Below, one piece after another: positions 35,135-45,469 of a stretch of 64,000 nucleotides of DNA (positions within the stretch are counted from its first letter, which is position 1; each line of letters starts with the position of its first letter). Source of the DNA: Thermodesulfatator atlanticus DSM 21156 (GTDB lineage Bacteria; Desulfobacterota; Thermodesulfobacteria; Thermodesulfobacteriales; Thermodesulfatatoraceae); NCBI RefSeq assembly GCF_000421585.1, contig NZ_ATXH01000010.1, positions 16,873 to 80,872 on the forward strand, given 5' to 3'. The notes under the pieces are model-generated. The model was not told the origin of the DNA and did no database searches. It saw only the letters and a program-made list of their open reading frames with translations. The translations under genes were made by a program, and so were the position numbers.

Positions 35135-37729
35135 ATGGCCCGCGCCAAATACGATTTCCAGGAGATTGAAAACAAGTGGCAAAAGACCTGGGAAGAAAAA
35201 AAGACCTTTGCTGCTGAGGACAACGCTCCAAAACCCAAGTATTACGTGCTTGAGATGTTTCCCTATCCTTCTGGGCGCATTCACATGGGACATGTGCGCA
35301 ACTATGCCATCGGTGACGTAATAGCGCGCTTTCAAAAAATGCGTGGCAAAAACGTACTCCATCCCATGGGATGGGACGCCTTTGGCCTTCCCGCGGAAAA
35401 CGCGGCCATCAAACACGGAATTCATCCCGCCAAGTGGACTTACGAAAACATCGCCTACATGCGCAAACAGTTAAAGCGCCTTGGTCTTTCTTATGACTGG
35501 GAAAGAGAGCTTGCCACCTGTGACCCTGATTACTACAAGCATGAGCAACGCTTTTTTATTGAGATGCTTGAGCGCGGCCTGGCTTACCGCAAAAAGACCA
35601 CGGTTAACTGGTGTGAAAGCTGCCAGACGGTTCTTGCCAACGAACAGGTTGAAGACGGCTGCTGCTGGCGCTGCGGTGAAGAAGTAGTGCTCAAGGAAAT
35701 GGAAGGCTGGTTTTTCAAGATAACGGACTATGCCGAAGAACTCTTGGCTGACATTGAAAAACTCCGAGGCAAGTGGCCTGAGAAGGTCCTTGCCATGCAG
35801 ATAAACTGGATTGGCAAAAGCGAAGGCGCTGAAATTCGCTTTCCCCTGCTTGGTGAACCAGAAGAAATCGTGGTCTTTACCACCAGACCCGACACCCTTT
35901 ACGGGGTAACCTTCATTAGCCTTTCGCCAGAACATCCTTTGGCACGCAAACTCGCTGAAAAAGCCCCTTCCCTTAAAGAGGAATTTGAAAAATTTCTCGC
36001 AGAAGCAAGACGTGAGCGGCGCAAGATTGAAGAAGGCGATTTTGAGAAAAAAGGCCTATTCCTTAAAGCTTACGCCAAACATCCCTTAACCGGCGAAAAA
36101 ATCCCTGTTTATGCCGCAAACTTTGTCTTGATGGAATACGGAACAGGCGCCGTAATGGCAGTGCCTGCACATGACCAGCGTGATTTCGAATTTGCCAAGA
36201 AATATGGGCTCCCCATCAAAGTGGTCATTCAGCCAGAAGGCGAAGAACTTAGCCCAGAGACCCTAGAAGCGGCCTATGAAGACCCTGGCATTATGGTTAA
36301 CTCCGGGCCATTTTCCGGGCTCCCAAGCGAAGAAGGCAAACAAAAAGTAATTGCCTATCTTGAAGAAAAAGGCCTTGGTCGCCGCAAAATCACCTACCGC
36401 TTAAGGGACTGGGGGGTTTCACGCCAGCGTTACTGGGGTTGCCCCATCCCGGTGATCTACTGCGATTCATGCGGCATTGTCCCTGAAAAAATAGAAAACC
36501 TTCCGGTTACGCTTCCTCTTGACGCAGAGCTAGACGAACAAGGGCGCTCGCCACTTCCGCGGCTTTCATCTTTTGTGGAAACCACCTGCCCGAAATGCGG
36601 AAGACCGGCCCGCCGCGAAACAGACACCTTTGACACCTTTGTGGAGTCTTCCTGGTATTTTGCAAGGTTTGCCTGCCCCCACGCGGAAGAGCCCCTTGAT
36701 AAAGAAAAAGTCTCTTATTGGCTTCCGGTTGACCAGTACATCGGCGGTATTGAACACGCTATTTTGCATCTTCTCTACGCCCGCTTTTTTACCAAGGTGC
36801 TCCGCGACCTAGGATACCTGGATCTTGACGAGCCTTTTGAAAGGCTCCTTACCCAAGGCATGGTTATCAAAGAAACTTACCGCTGCCCCAAGCACGGCTG
36901 GCTTTACCCAGAAGAAGTATCCCCTGAAGGCACTTGTCTTAAAGAGGGTTGTGGCGCCAAAGTCAAAATTGGCCGCTTTGAAAAAATGTCTAAAAGCAAG
37001 TGCAACGTGGTTGACCCGAACGCCATGATTGAACGCTACGGAGCAGACACCGTGCGGCTTTTCATGCTTTTTGCGGCTCCGCCTGAAAGAGACCTTGAGT
37101 GGAGTGACTCTGGCATTGAAGGGGCTCACCGGTTTTTGCAACGTGTGTTCCGCCTGGTTATCGAAAATCTCGATAACTTGAAAAACACCGCTGCCTATGA
37201 GGGAAAACAAGACGCCCTGCCTCCAGGTCTTAAGGAGCTTAGGCGCAAGACCCACCAGACCATTGCCAAAGTGACCCAGGACATCGAAGAACGCTATCAA
37301 TTCAACACCGCTATTGCTGCCATCATGGAACTGGTGAATGCCAGCTACGATGCCCTGGCCAAATTCACCAATGAAAAGGAATTCTGGCCGGTGATGCGCG
37401 AGGCTATTGAAGCTATAATCCTTTTGCTTGCGCCCATGGCACCACATATCGCTGAAGAACTCTGGGAAAGGCTTGGCAAAGAAAGCCTTGTCTCAGATAC
37501 CCCCTGGCCCACCTATGACGAAAGCGCCCTTAAGGCTGACGAAGTAACCATTGCCATTCAGGTAAACGGGAAGCTAAGAGATCAAATTCGTGTGCCCGCA
37601 GGTGCTGAGGAAAGCTTTGTTAAAGAAGAAGCGTTAAAAAGCCCTAAAGTGATGCGTCATCTTGAGGGCAAAGAAATCAAAAAAGTCATCTACGTTCCCA
37701 ATAAGCTCATCAACTTTGTGGCCAAATAG
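35135..37729 (+). CDS. leuS: leucyl-tRNA synthetase
   Basis: The 864-residue class I synthetase has the HIGH motif [11 protein letters not shown], the editing domain ([30 protein letters not shown]), zinc-binding cysteines ([12 protein letters not shown] and CPKHG with C-x3-C), the KMSKS motif [14 protein letters not shown] and the C-terminal anticodon domain. The order and length are typical. It has AAAGGAGG upstream and is likely co-transcribed with icd. Confidence 0.97.
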   Translation: MARAKYDFQEIENKWQKTWEEKKTFAAEDNAPKPKYYVLEMFPYPSGRIHMGHVRNYAIGDVIARFQKMRGKNVLHPMGWDAFGLPAENAAIKHGIHPAKWTYENIAYMRKQLKRLGLSYDWERELATCDPDYYKHEQRFFIEMLERGLAYRKKTTVNWCESCQTVLANEQVEDGCCWRCGEEVVLKEMEGWFFKITDYAEELLADIEKLRGKWPEKVLAMQINWIGKSEGAEIRFPLLGEPEEIVVFTTRPDTLYGVTFISLSPEHPLARKLAEKAPSLKEEFEKFLAEARRERRKIEEGDFEKKGLFLKAYAKHPLTGEKIPVYAANFVLMEYGTGAVMAVPAHDQRDFEFAKKYGLPIKVVIQPEGEELSPETLEAAYEDPGIMVNSGPFSGLPSEEGKQKVIAYLEEKGLGRRKITYRLRDWGVSRQRYWGCPIPVIYCDSCGIVPEKIENLPVTLPLDAELDEQGRSPLPRLSSFVETTCPKCGRPARRETDTFDTFVESSWYFARFACPHAEEPLDKEKVSYWLPVDQYIGGIEHAILHLLYARFFTKVLRDLGYLDLDEPFERLLTQGMVIKETYRCPKHGWLYPEEVSPEGTCLKEGCGAKVKIGRFEKMSKSKCNVVDPNAMIERYGADTVRLFMLFAAPPERDLEWSDSGIEGAHRFLQRVFRLVIENLDNLKNTAAYEGKQDALPPGLKELRRKTHQTIAKVTQDIEERYQFNTAIAAIMELVNASYDALAKFTNEKEFWPVMREAIEAIILLLAPMAPHIAEELWERLGKESLVSDTPWPTYDESALKADEVTIAIQVNGKLRDQIRVPAGAEESFVKEEALKSPKVMRHLEGKEIKKVIYVPNKLINFVAK

Positions 37730-38577
37730 TGTTTGCCGTAAAGGTTGAAAATCTTGTCAAGCGTTATGGTGCGATAAACGCTTTAAAAGGCGTTTCCTTT
37801 GAAATAAATGAAGGTGAGCTTTTTGCCCTTCTTGGGCCAAATGGTGCCGGCAAAACCACTACCATTCGCATTCTTTGCGGGCTCACACGCCCAACCGCCG
37901 GCCAGGCCTTTTTCTTTGACATATCTGTCTTTGATAATCCAGTCCGGGCAAAAAAAATGGCAGGGCTTGTGCCCCAGGCCGTTAACCTTGACCTTGAACT
38001 CACGGTTAACGAAAACCTCCTGATACATGGGCTTCTTTACGGACTTAGTCGAAAAGAGATTCGCAAAAGAAGTAGAAAACTTCTGGAATTTGCAGAGCTC
38101 CTTGAAAGAGCCGGAAGCAAAGTACGCACCCTTTCAGGGGGCATGCGGCGGAGGCTTCTCATCATACGGGCCCTACTTCACGAACCGCGCATTCTTTTTC
38201 TTGATGAACCCACCGTGGGCCTTGACCCCCACATAAGGCGCAAGCTTTGGGGACTTATCAAGCGTATCCAGCAAGAGGGCACTACGATTCTTCTTACCAC
38301 CCACTACATCGAAGAAGCCGAGTTTTTGGCCGAAAGGGTGGCATTTATTGATGGTGGACGTTTAGTTACGGTTGATACCCCTCAGGCCCTGATAAAGCGC
38401 CTTGGGGAGTATGCGGTTGATATTATCCACGAGACAGAGCTTGAAACAAAGTTTTTCCCTTCGCGCAAAGAGGCCGAGGCCTTTGCCCTTTCGCTTTCAA
38501 AGGGTCCCAAGACTGTTACTTTAAGGCGCGTCAACCTGGAAGACGCCTTTGTAAACTTTACCGGGAAAAAAGTATGA
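37729..38577 (+). CDS. ABC-2 type transporter ATP-binding protein
   Basis: The 282-residue ATPase has Walker A LGPNGAGKTTTIRIL, the signature LSGGMRRRLLIIRALLH, Walker B ILFLDEPTVGLDPHIRR and the switch His in LLTTHYIEEAE. It starts at a GTG that shares one base with the leuS stop (TAGTG), so it depends on leuS translation. With the following permease it forms an exporter; substrate unknown (a daunorubicin/NodI-like export class). Confidence 0.9.
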   Translation: MFAVKVENLVKRYGAINALKGVSFEINEGELFALLGPNGAGKTTTIRILCGLTRPTAGQAFFFDISVFDNPVRAKKMAGLVPQAVNLDLELTVNENLLIHGLLYGLSRKEIRKRSRKLLEFAELLERAGSKVRTLSGGMRRRLLIIRALLHEPRILFLDEPTVGLDPHIRRKLWGLIKRIQQEGTTILLTTHYIEEAEFLAERVAFIDGGRLVTVDTPQALIKRLGEYAVDIIHETELETKFFPSRKEAEAFALSLSKGPKTVTLRRVNLEDAFVNFTGKKV

Positions 38578-39308
38578 AGGGATTTTTCGCGGTTTATTTG
38601 AGAGAGCTTCTGATCATCTGGCATCGCCTGCCGCGCATGCTTCTTTCTTTTTCGGTCTCACCTATTCTTTACTTGGTGGCTTTTGGGCTTGGGCTTGGCA
38701 AAAATATCCAGGTTGGCGGAAGGCCTTATCTTGAATTTCTTATCCCCGGGCTGGTAGCAGCTTCATCCATGACCCAGGGTTTTGGTATTAACGTTGAAAT
38801 AAACGTAGCCCGGTTTTACCTGCGGGTTTTCGAAGAGTTTCAAGCAGCTCCTATTTCAAACGTGGCCTATGTGCTGGGAGAAATACTTGCCGGGGTTACC
38901 CGGGCCTTCTTGTCTGTATCGGTTATCATAGCAGTTTCTTTTTTGGCCAGAGTACATCTCAGCTATGACTTTTTCTTTTGGTTTGGGGTTTTTTTAAACG
39001 CGTTTATTTTTGCAAGTCTTGGGGTCACTTCCGCCATGATCATCAAGGCCCATGCAGACCAGGCCCTTATTTCTAACTTTATCATCACACCCATGGTCTT
39101 CCTTGGGGGAACTTTTTTTCCGGTAGAAAACATGCCCGGGGTGGTCCAGGTAATTTTAAAGGCCCTCCCCTTGACCCATGCGTCTCATTTCATAAGAAAC
39201 GCGGCTTATGGGAAGGGCCCTGTCTGGTCCTCTTTTTTGATTCTGGTGGTTCTTGCGTGTCTGTGTCTATTTTTGGCCTATCGTTCCGTTGACAGGGCAA
39301 GAGACTAG
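38574..39308 (+). CDS. ABC-2 type transporter permease
   Basis: The 244-residue protein has six hydrophobic segments and typical ABC-2 features: YLEFLIPGLVAASSMTQGF in the first third and MVFLGGTFFPVENMPGVVQ near residue 175. It overlaps the ATPase stop by four bases, and overlaps the convergent HTH gene by four bases at its end. Confidence 0.9.
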   Translation: MKGFFAVYLRELLIIWHRLPRMLLSFSVSPILYLVAFGLGLGKNIQVGGRPYLEFLIPGLVAASSMTQGFGINVEINVARFYLRVFEEFQAAPISNVAYVLGEILAGVTRAFLSVSVIIAVSFLARVHLSYDFFFWFGVFLNAFIFASLGVTSAMIIKAHADQALISNFIITPMVFLGGTFFPVENMPGVVQVILKALPLTHASHFIRNAAYGKGPVWSSFLILVVLACLCLFLAYRSVDRARD

Positions 39309-39925
39309 GCCTCTTTTAACTTTTGCGAAAGAAAATGTAAAAGCACCCGTGGATGATCAATGGGGCCTTCATGTTCACGCACCAGCGCATCAAGGGCCTT
39401 GCCATCTACCACAAGCCCTGCCAGTCGCTCAGCAACTATTTCTGGTTCAGCTGGCCAGGAAAGCCCTTTGATACGCACCAGCACCTCTGCTGGCCAGCCT
39501 ACCCCAAGTACCCTTGCGCTTTCTTGAAGCACCGCAGAGAAAAAGATAAGGGCATCGCGGCCTTCTTTGATTTCTTTGTAGGCAAGTTTGGCAAGGCCAC
39601 CTGCGGTATGTGCCCGCGGAGTTTTTTCCTGTAGCTCACCTTCTAGTTTTTTAAGGACAAGTTCAGGCTCAGCACGCAAGATATTACGCACTGTCTGGCG
39701 CGTAAGGCCTAAAAATTCCGCAATGTCGTCTTCGGTTTTAAAGGCCTCCTCTGCCAAAACAATGGCGTAAGAGGCCTCCATCAGGCTTGTTATCCAAGTT
39801 AAGTTGCGATACTCGATCAGCTTGCGCGGACCACCTATGATCTCAAGTGCCTTAAGAAAGACCCTGATCGCCATGGCATCTACGTCGAATTCTTTAATCT
39901 CCTGCGGACCAATGATTACCGGCAT
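39305..39925 (-). CDS. helix-turn-helix regulatory protein of unknown role
   Basis: The 206-residue protein has a helix-turn-helix near residues 60-85: AYAIV-like helices then FKTEDDIAEFLGLTRQTVRNIL. It resembles the 'near KaiC' regulatory domain family of archaea and thermophiles. The remaining parts (residues 95-200) have no domain I know. A good ribosome site (GGAGGTGAGAGT) precedes the ATG. It is divergent from rpsA. Confidence 0.6.
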   Translation of the reverse strand: MPVIIGPQEIKEFDVDAMAIRVFLKALEIIGGPRKLIEYRNLTWITSLMEASYAIVLAEEAFKTEDDIAEFLGLTRQTVRNILRAEPELVLKKLEGELQEKTPRAHTAGGLAKLAYKEIKEGRDALIFFSAVLQESARVLGVGWPAEVLVRIKGLSWPAEPEIVAERLAGLVVDGKALDALVREHEGPIDHPRVLLHFLSQKLKEA

Positions 39926-40060
39926 ACTCTCACCTCCTGATTTTTTCTAACTTAAAAATGAGCATTTATTTTGAAAAAGCCAGGGCTAATTTTTTCTGCG
40001 CATTGAATTTTGTGCCGCTGGGTGGTATAAGGTGCAGTCAAATTAAGGGAGGTTGAGGCC

Positions 40061-41761
40061 ATGGAAAACGCAGTTGAAACACAAAACCAGACTCCGGAAG
40101 AAAGCTTTGAGGAGCTTCTTGCCGGAGAAATCACTACCATTTCCCGCGGAGACATTACCACCGGAAAGGTCCTGCGGGTTGACCCAGAATGGGTGATCAT
40201 TGACATCGGTTACAAAAGCGAAGGGATAGCACCCCTTGCAGAATTCAAGGGCCCTGATGGCGAGGTAAAAGTTAAACCCGGAGACGAAGTTGAAGTCATC
40301 GTAGAAAACTTGCGCACCGCAGATGGCATGGTGCGGGTATCTTATAAAAAACTTCAGCGCCGCCGGGCCTGGGAAAAAATCAGCCAGGCTCAAAGAGAAG
40401 GAACACCTCTTGAAGCTTATGTTTTAGAGCGCATCAAAGGCGGCTTTGCCGTAGATATTGAAGGAATAAGGGCCTTTTTGCCCTTTTCTCAGGCATTTTT
40501 AAAACCTCCCAAAAATCCCGAAGAAATCATCGGCACAACTTTAAAAGTGGAAATAGTAAATGCGGACCGTAAAAAGGGAAACATCGTGGTTTCCCATAAA
40601 AACTACCTTGAAAAAGAAATAGAAGCCAAGAAAAAGGCCCTCCTTGAAAGCCTTGAAGAAGGCCAAGTGCTTGAGGGTACGGTTAAAAGCATCACTGATT
40701 ACGGCGTTTTTGTAGATCTTGGCGGGGTTGATGGTCTGCTTCATGTCTCAGATATTTCCTGGGGGCGCGTCAAACACCCTTCAAACTACTTTAAAGTGGG
40801 TGACAAAATCAAAGTAAAAGTTATCAAATATGACCGAGACAAAGAAAAAATCGCCCTGGGAGTTAAACAGCTCACCCCTGACCCATGGGAAACTGCCAAG
40901 GAAAAATACCCCGAAGGCAAGAAGGTAGAAGGCCGAGTGGTTTCTCTCACCAATTTTGGCGCTTTTGTTGAGCTTGAGCCAGGAGTTGAAGGCTTGATCC
41001 ACGTATCAGAGCTTTCCTGGACAAAGCGTATCAAACACCCGCGCGACATGCTTTCTGTTGGGGACAAAGTCGAAGTAGTTGTGCTGGGTGTTGACGAAGA
41101 AAATCGCCGCATCTCCCTTTCGCTTAAACAAGTCGAACCAAATCCCTGGGACGTATTGGTGGAACAGTTCTCTGAAGGGATGGTCATTGAGGCCCCTGTT
41201 AAAACCGTAACTGATTTTGGCGTCTTCGTAGAAGTAATGGAAGGAATAGACGGTTTTATTCATGTCTCTGATCTTTCCTGGGGGCGTATAAAACATCCAG
41301 GGGACTTATATAAGCCCGGAGACACCATCCAGGCGGCAATCCTTAAAATCGACCGGGAAAAAGAAAAGCTTGCTTTAGGGGTTAAACAACTCACCCCTGA
41401 TCCCTGGCTCAGTGTGCCGGAAAAATATCCCGTGGGAAGTGTGGTCACAGGAAAAGTCTCAAACGTTACTGATTTTGGCGTTTTTTTGGAGCTTGAAGAA
41501 GGCGTTGAAGGGCTTATCCATGTTTCAGAAATCTCTGATAAGAAAGTAAAAACGCCGGTGGGGATGTTTGAACCTGGCCAGGAAGTTAAAGCAAAGGTAG
41601 TAAAAGTCGAACCAGAAGCACGCCGTATCGGGCTTTCCATCAAAAAGCTCAAAGAAGACGAAGAGAAAAAGCACTTCAGCGAGTTCAGCAAAGAACAAAA
41701 AGGCGGAAGCATTACCCTTGGGGCTATTCTTAAAGAAACGCTTAATTCCGAAAAAAGCTAA
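40061..41761 (+). CDS. rpsA: 30S ribosomal protein S1
   Basis: The 566-residue protein has six S1 RNA-binding repeats, the later ones showing the pattern VTDFGVFVELEEGVEGLIHV near the start of each. It helps mRNA binding and translation start. The ribosome site is GGGAGGTTGAGGCC. A strong terminator follows, then sppA and the HU/IHF-Ppx fusion; rpsA followed by sppA and ihfB is the common order in Deltaproteobacteria. Confidence 0.97.
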   Translation: MENAVETQNQTPEESFEELLAGEITTISRGDITTGKVLRVDPEWVIIDIGYKSEGIAPLAEFKGPDGEVKVKPGDEVEVIVENLRTADGMVRVSYKKLQRRRAWEKISQAQREGTPLEAYVLERIKGGFAVDIEGIRAFLPFSQAFLKPPKNPEEIIGTTLKVEIVNADRKKGNIVVSHKNYLEKEIEAKKKALLESLEEGQVLEGTVKSITDYGVFVDLGGVDGLLHVSDISWGRVKHPSNYFKVGDKIKVKVIKYDRDKEKIALGVKQLTPDPWETAKEKYPEGKKVEGRVVSLTNFGAFVELEPGVEGLIHVSELSWTKRIKHPRDMLSVGDKVEVVVLGVDEENRRISLSLKQVEPNPWDVLVEQFSEGMVIEAPVKTVTDFGVFVEVMEGIDGFIHVSDLSWGRIKHPGDLYKPGDTIQAAILKIDREKEKLALGVKQLTPDPWLSVPEKYPVGSVVTGKVSNVTDFGVFLELEEGVEGLIHVSEISDKKVKTPVGMFEPGQEVKAKVVKVEPEARRIGLSIKKLKEDEEKKHFSEFSKEQKGGSITLGAILKETLNSEKS

Positions 41762-41772
41762 TAACAAGCCAT

Positions 41773-41807
41773 AAAGAGGCGGGAACATCCCGCCTCTTTG
41801 CGTTTTT
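41773..41807 (+). terminator. terminator after rpsA
   Basis: A perfect 12-bp stem AAAGAGGCGGGA with its complement and an ACA loop, then GCGTTTTT, 12 bases after the rpsA stop. Confidence 0.95.
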
Positions 41808-41836
41808 ATCTCCTTCCAGCCAAGGGGAGCTGGTAA

Positions 41837-42709
41837 ATGGTCAAAAAATTTTTACAGGGCATATTAACTTTTTTAGGGGTTATCTTTCTTTTTTTTATCA
41901 TTGTTTTTTTCATCGGAATTTTATTGCTCCTTAGGGGAGAACCCACTTTAAGCACCGGCCCCAAAATAGGAATCGTTGAAATAAAAGGTCTAATTACCGA
42001 TGCTGACAAAACTTTGCGCGTTATTCGAAATTACGAAAGAAACGACCATGTAAAAGCCGTGGTAGTGCGTATTGATAGTCCAGGGGGTGCCGTGGGAGCT
42101 TCTCAGGAGATTTACCTTGCCCTAAAAGAACTCGCCCAGAAAAAAACGGTAGTGGCCTCTATGGGCTCGGTTGCCGCTTCTGGTGGTCTTTACGTAGCTC
42201 TTGGAGCCCAAAAGATAGTTGCTGCCCCTGGCACCATGACCGGAAGCATTGGCGTAATGATCCAGGTGCCAAATGTGAGCAAGTTGCTTGAAAAAGTCGG
42301 CATTGAAACCACTATCTTAAAAAGTGGACCTTATAAAGACACAGGAAGCATGTTTCGCCCTTTAAGAGAAGATGAAAAGAAAGTGCTATACCAGACAATA
42401 AAAGATGTTTATCAGCAGTTTGTAGAAGCTATTGCCACTTCTCGTGGGCTTAATCCCGAAGAAATCAAAAAATTTGCTGATGGCCGGGTCTTTACCGGAA
42501 AAAAGGCAAAAGAATATGGCCTAGTAGATGAGCTTGGCAATTTTAACGATGCCATTTATCTTGCTGCTAAACTTGCAGGGATAAAAGAAAGGCCCCAGCT
42601 AGTTTATCTCCAAAAGGAAAGATTTTGGTGGCGTTACCTTTTTGAAGAAAATTTGGCTGAGAATTTGGCGGTTATTTTTGCACCTCTTTATTTACTTAAA
42701 TGGCAATAA
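41837..42709 (+). CDS. sppA: signal peptide peptidase SppA
   Basis: The 290-residue membrane protease degrades leftover signal peptides. One membrane segment spans residues 8-32. The S49 motifs are RIDSPGGAVGASQEI, VASMGSVAASGGLYVA (catalytic Ser about 115) and SGPYKDTGS (catalytic Lys about 167), followed by FADGRVFTGKKAKEYGLVD. It is the short 36K-type. It ends three bases before the HU/IHF-Ppx fusion gene. Confidence 0.93.
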   Translation: MVKKFLQGILTFLGVIFLFFIIVFFIGILLLLRGEPTLSTGPKIGIVEIKGLITDADKTLRVIRNYERNDHVKAVVVRIDSPGGAVGASQEIYLALKELAQKKTVVASMGSVAASGGLYVALGAQKIVAAPGTMTGSIGVMIQVPNVSKLLEKVGIETTILKSGPYKDTGSMFRPLREDEKKVLYQTIKDVYQQFVEAIATSRGLNPEEIKKFADGRVFTGKKAKEYGLVDELGNFNDAIYLAAKLAGIKERPQLVYLQKERFWWRYLFEENLAENLAVIFAPLYLLKWQ

Positions 42710-42712
42710 GCT

Positions 42713-43924
42713 ATGAACAAAAACGATCTTGTTACCAAACTATGGCGCAAGTTTCCGGATTTCAGGCGCAAAGACCTTGAAATCGTTTTAGATCTTCTTT
42801 TTGAGCGCCTAAAAACAGCCTTAAAACAAGGAGAAAGGATTGAAATTCGTGGCTTTGGAAGGTTTTTGGTAAGAGAACAAAAAGCCCGTCGTTTCAAAAA
42901 TCCTAAAACTGGCAAGGAACAGATCCTCCCCCCACGCAAACGCATTATTTTCAAGCCAGGGAAAGACTTAAAAGAAAGACTAAATACCCCGGCCAAGGCG
43001 AGCCTTGACCTGGGCACCCAGACCTTTCGTTTGTTAATAGGGAAAAATAACCCCACCTTTAGGCCCATATTGCGCAAACGTTTTAACGTGCGCCTGGGAG
43101 ACGGTCTCTCTAAGACCGGGGAAATATCAAACGAAGCCATGAAAAGAGGCCTCTTGGCCCTTAAGGAAATCAAGGGCCTGCTAACCCAAGCGGAGACAGA
43201 AGACGTTTTTGCCGCGGGAACTGAGGCCTTTCGTCGTGCTAAAAACGCAGCTCAGTTTATCGAAAAGGCTAAAACCGAACTCGGTATAGAAATCAAAGTC
43301 CTTTCCCCAGAAGAAGAAGCCTTTTTTACCGCCAAGGGTGTGCTTTGCCTTTTGCAAAAAAAGGCCTTTCCCTGTCTAATAATAGACGTTGGTGGCGGAA
43401 GCACCGAATACGTCCTTTGCAATGATAGTAAAGTTCATGCTTGGGGGAGTCTTTCACTTGGTGCGGTAACCTTAAAAGAAAAGTGTTTTCCTGTTGACGA
43501 AATCCCCACCCTAAAAGAAATTGAAACTGCCAAAGAAGTTATAGACCAAAGCTTAAGCCCTATTAAGAACTTAGAGTATGCCCCCAAAGAAGCTATTGCC
43601 ACCGGGGGAACGGCATCATGCCTTGCAGCCCTTGATCTTCGCCTGGAATATTATCTGCCAGAAAAAACCCACGGCCATAAATTAAAAGTCTCCAAACTCA
43701 GGCAACTTATTGACAAACTTTCAAAGCTTTCGCCTCAGGAACGACTGAGACTTAAAGGCATGGAAGAAGGCCGTGAAGATATTATTCTGCCCGGGGCTTT
43801 AATATTTTTGGGAATTGCCGAAGCCTTAGGCCTTGAATACTTTCGCGTGAGCGAAACAGGTATTCTTGAAGGGCTCCTCTTGCATCTTTACGAAAAAGAC
43901 TCAAATATTTCCGAAAATAACTAA
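42713..43924 (+). CDS. fusion of an HU/IHF DNA-binding domain to a Ppx/GppA exopolyphosphatase
   Basis: One uninterrupted 403-codon frame joins two families. Residues 1-91 are an HU/IHF domain: [42 protein letters not shown] and [18 protein letters not shown]. Residues 96-403 are a Ppx/GppA phosphatase: [27 protein letters not shown] (catalytic Glu171), [14 protein letters not shown] near residue 223 and the [12 protein letters not shown] motif. Ppx/GppA cleaves polyphosphate or pppGpp. No start codon with a ribosome site exists at the junction, so it is not two genes. The position after rpsA-sppA is where ihfB is usually found. Confidence 0.85.
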   Translation: MNKNDLVTKLWRKFPDFRRKDLEIVLDLLFERLKTALKQGERIEIRGFGRFLVREQKARRFKNPKTGKEQILPPRKRIIFKPGKDLKERLNTPAKASLDLGTQTFRLLIGKNNPTFRPILRKRFNVRLGDGLSKTGEISNEAMKRGLLALKEIKGLLTQAETEDVFAAGTEAFRRAKNAAQFIEKAKTELGIEIKVLSPEEEAFFTAKGVLCLLQKKAFPCLIIDVGGGSTEYVLCNDSKVHAWGSLSLGAVTLKEKCFPVDEIPTLKEIETAKEVIDQSLSPIKNLEYAPKEAIATGGTASCLAALDLRLEYYLPEKTHGHKLKVSKLRQLIDKLSKLSPQERLRLKGMEEGREDIILPGALIFLGIAEALGLEYFRVSETGILEGLLLHLYEKDSNISENN

Positions 43925-43941
43925 AAAAGAGGTGGATCAAA

Positions 43942-45411
43942 ATGCTTAATCTTCCTATTGAGGAGGCTTATACCTTTGATGATTTATTGCTTCAGCCGGC
44001 AGAGTCCCATGTTTTGCCAAAGGATGTGGACCTGCGCACCAGGATAACCAAAAACATCGAACTAAATATTCCGCTTCTTTCGGCGGCCATGGATACGGTT
44101 ACCGAGGCTCGCATGGCCATAAGCATGGCGCGCGAAGGCGGCATTGGCATTATTCACAGAAACATGTCCATTGAAGAACAATGCCGCGAGGTTGAGAAAG
44201 TCAAAAAGTCTGAGTACGGCATGATCATCGATCCGGTAACCATTGGCCCTGAAGTGCCAATTCGCGAAGTACTACGCATCATGGAGGATTATCGCATTTC
44301 TGGAGTCCCGGTGGTTGAAGGCCCTGAGAAAAAGCTTTTAGGCATTGTAACAAACCGCGACCTTCGCTTTGAAACTGAGCTTGACCGCCCGGTCAAAGAA
44401 GTCATGACCACGGAAAATCTCATCACCGCAGACCCAGGCATCACCCTTGAAGAGGCCAAAAAAATTCTTCACCAGCACCGTATCGAAAAGCTTCTTATTG
44501 TTGATGAAAATTTCTGTTTAAAAGGTCTCATCACCATCAAAGACATTGAAAAACTGCGCAAATATCCCAATGCCTGCAAGGATGAACTTGGCCGTTTACG
44601 CGTAGGGGCTGCGGTTGGGGTTGGCCCGGAACGCCTGCAACATGTGGAAGCCCTGCTCAAAGTAGGGTGCGATGTGATTGTCATAGACTCTGCCCATGGC
44701 CACTCAAAAAACGTTATCGAGGCGATAAAAGATATCAAAGCCCATTTCCCTGAATGCAACCTCATTGCCGGAAACATTGCCACAGCTGAAGGTGCTGAGG
44801 CCCTTATCAAGGCAGGGGCAGACGGCATCAAAGTAGGCGTTGGCCCTGGCTCTATTTGTACTACGCGCATTGTAGCTGGCGTTGGTGTCCCTCAGCTTTC
44901 TGCTATCCACAACAGTGCCACGGTGGCTAACAAGTACGACATTCCGGTCATAGCCGATGGTGGCATCAAATTCTCAGGTGACATCACCAAGGCCATTGGG
45001 GCCGGAGCCCATGCCGTAATGATTGGTTCGCTTTTTGCTGGCACAGACGAGGCCCCTGGCGAAATGATTCTCTACGAAGGGCGTACCTATAAAGTTTACC
45101 GGGGCATGGGGTCTCTCGGAGCCATGATGAAAGGCGGCGGCGAACGCTATTTCCAGAAGGCTGACTCTCCAGCCAAATTTGTCCCAGAGGGAGTTGAAGG
45201 CAGGGTCCCCTATCGTGGGCCGGTCTCGGGCATGGTTTATCAGCTCATGGGCGGACTTCGTTCTGGCATGGGCTACTGTGGGTGCAAAAACATCCAGGAA
45301 TTGCGCACCAAAGCTCGTTTTGTGCGTATTACCCCGGCAGGCCTTCGCGAAAGCCACGTTCACGACGTAATTATCACCAAAGAAGCCCCGAATTATTGGA
45401 TTGGCCGCTAA
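43942..45411 (+). CDS. guaB: IMP dehydrogenase
   Basis: The first step of GMP synthesis, oxidising IMP to XMP. The 489-residue protein has [16 protein letters not shown] at the N-terminus, two CBS domains (residues about 95-200), the catalytic [20 protein letters not shown] with the active Cys, [27 protein letters not shown] and SGMGYCG near the end. It follows the fusion gene with AAGAGGTGG as ribosome site. Confidence 0.98.
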   Translation: MLNLPIEEAYTFDDLLLQPAESHVLPKDVDLRTRITKNIELNIPLLSAAMDTVTEARMAISMAREGGIGIIHRNMSIEEQCREVEKVKKSEYGMIIDPVTIGPEVPIREVLRIMEDYRISGVPVVEGPEKKLLGIVTNRDLRFETELDRPVKEVMTTENLITADPGITLEEAKKILHQHRIEKLLIVDENFCLKGLITIKDIEKLRKYPNACKDELGRLRVGAAVGVGPERLQHVEALLKVGCDVIVIDSAHGHSKNVIEAIKDIKAHFPECNLIAGNIATAEGAEALIKAGADGIKVGVGPGSICTTRIVAGVGVPQLSAIHNSATVANKYDIPVIADGGIKFSGDITKAIGAGAHAVMIGSLFAGTDEAPGEMILYEGRTYKVYRGMGSLGAMMKGGGERYFQKADSPAKFVPEGVEGRVPYRGPVSGMVYQLMGGLRSGMGYCGCKNIQELRTKARFVRITPAGLRESHVHDVIITKEAPNYWIGR

Positions 45412-45416
45412 AATTA

Positions 45417-45466
45417 ACTTCCCCTTCTGTTTTGCCGAAAAAGATTAAAAAAACAGAAGGGGAAGT
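45417..45466 (+). promoter_or_regulatory. 17-bp hairpin between guaB and pilC that contains the pilC ribosome site
   Basis: Positions 45417-45433 (ACTTCCCCTTCTGTTTT) pair perfectly with 45450-45466, leaving a 16-base loop. The 3' arm includes AAGGGGAAG, the pilC Shine-Dalgarno, three bases before the ATG. No T run follows, so it does not look like a normal guaB terminator; it should hide the pilC ribosome site in RNA. Confidence 0.7.
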
Positions 45467-45469
45467 GTT

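Noticed and set aside
40541..41712. Long open frames on the minus strand opposite rpsA (and similar ones opposite leuS, guaB and ligA)
   Set aside because: They mirror real genes, have no ribosome sites and no family motifs.
42713..43000. HU/IHF and Ppx as two separate genes
   Set aside because: The frame is continuous, with no stop between them and no start with a ribosome site at the junction.
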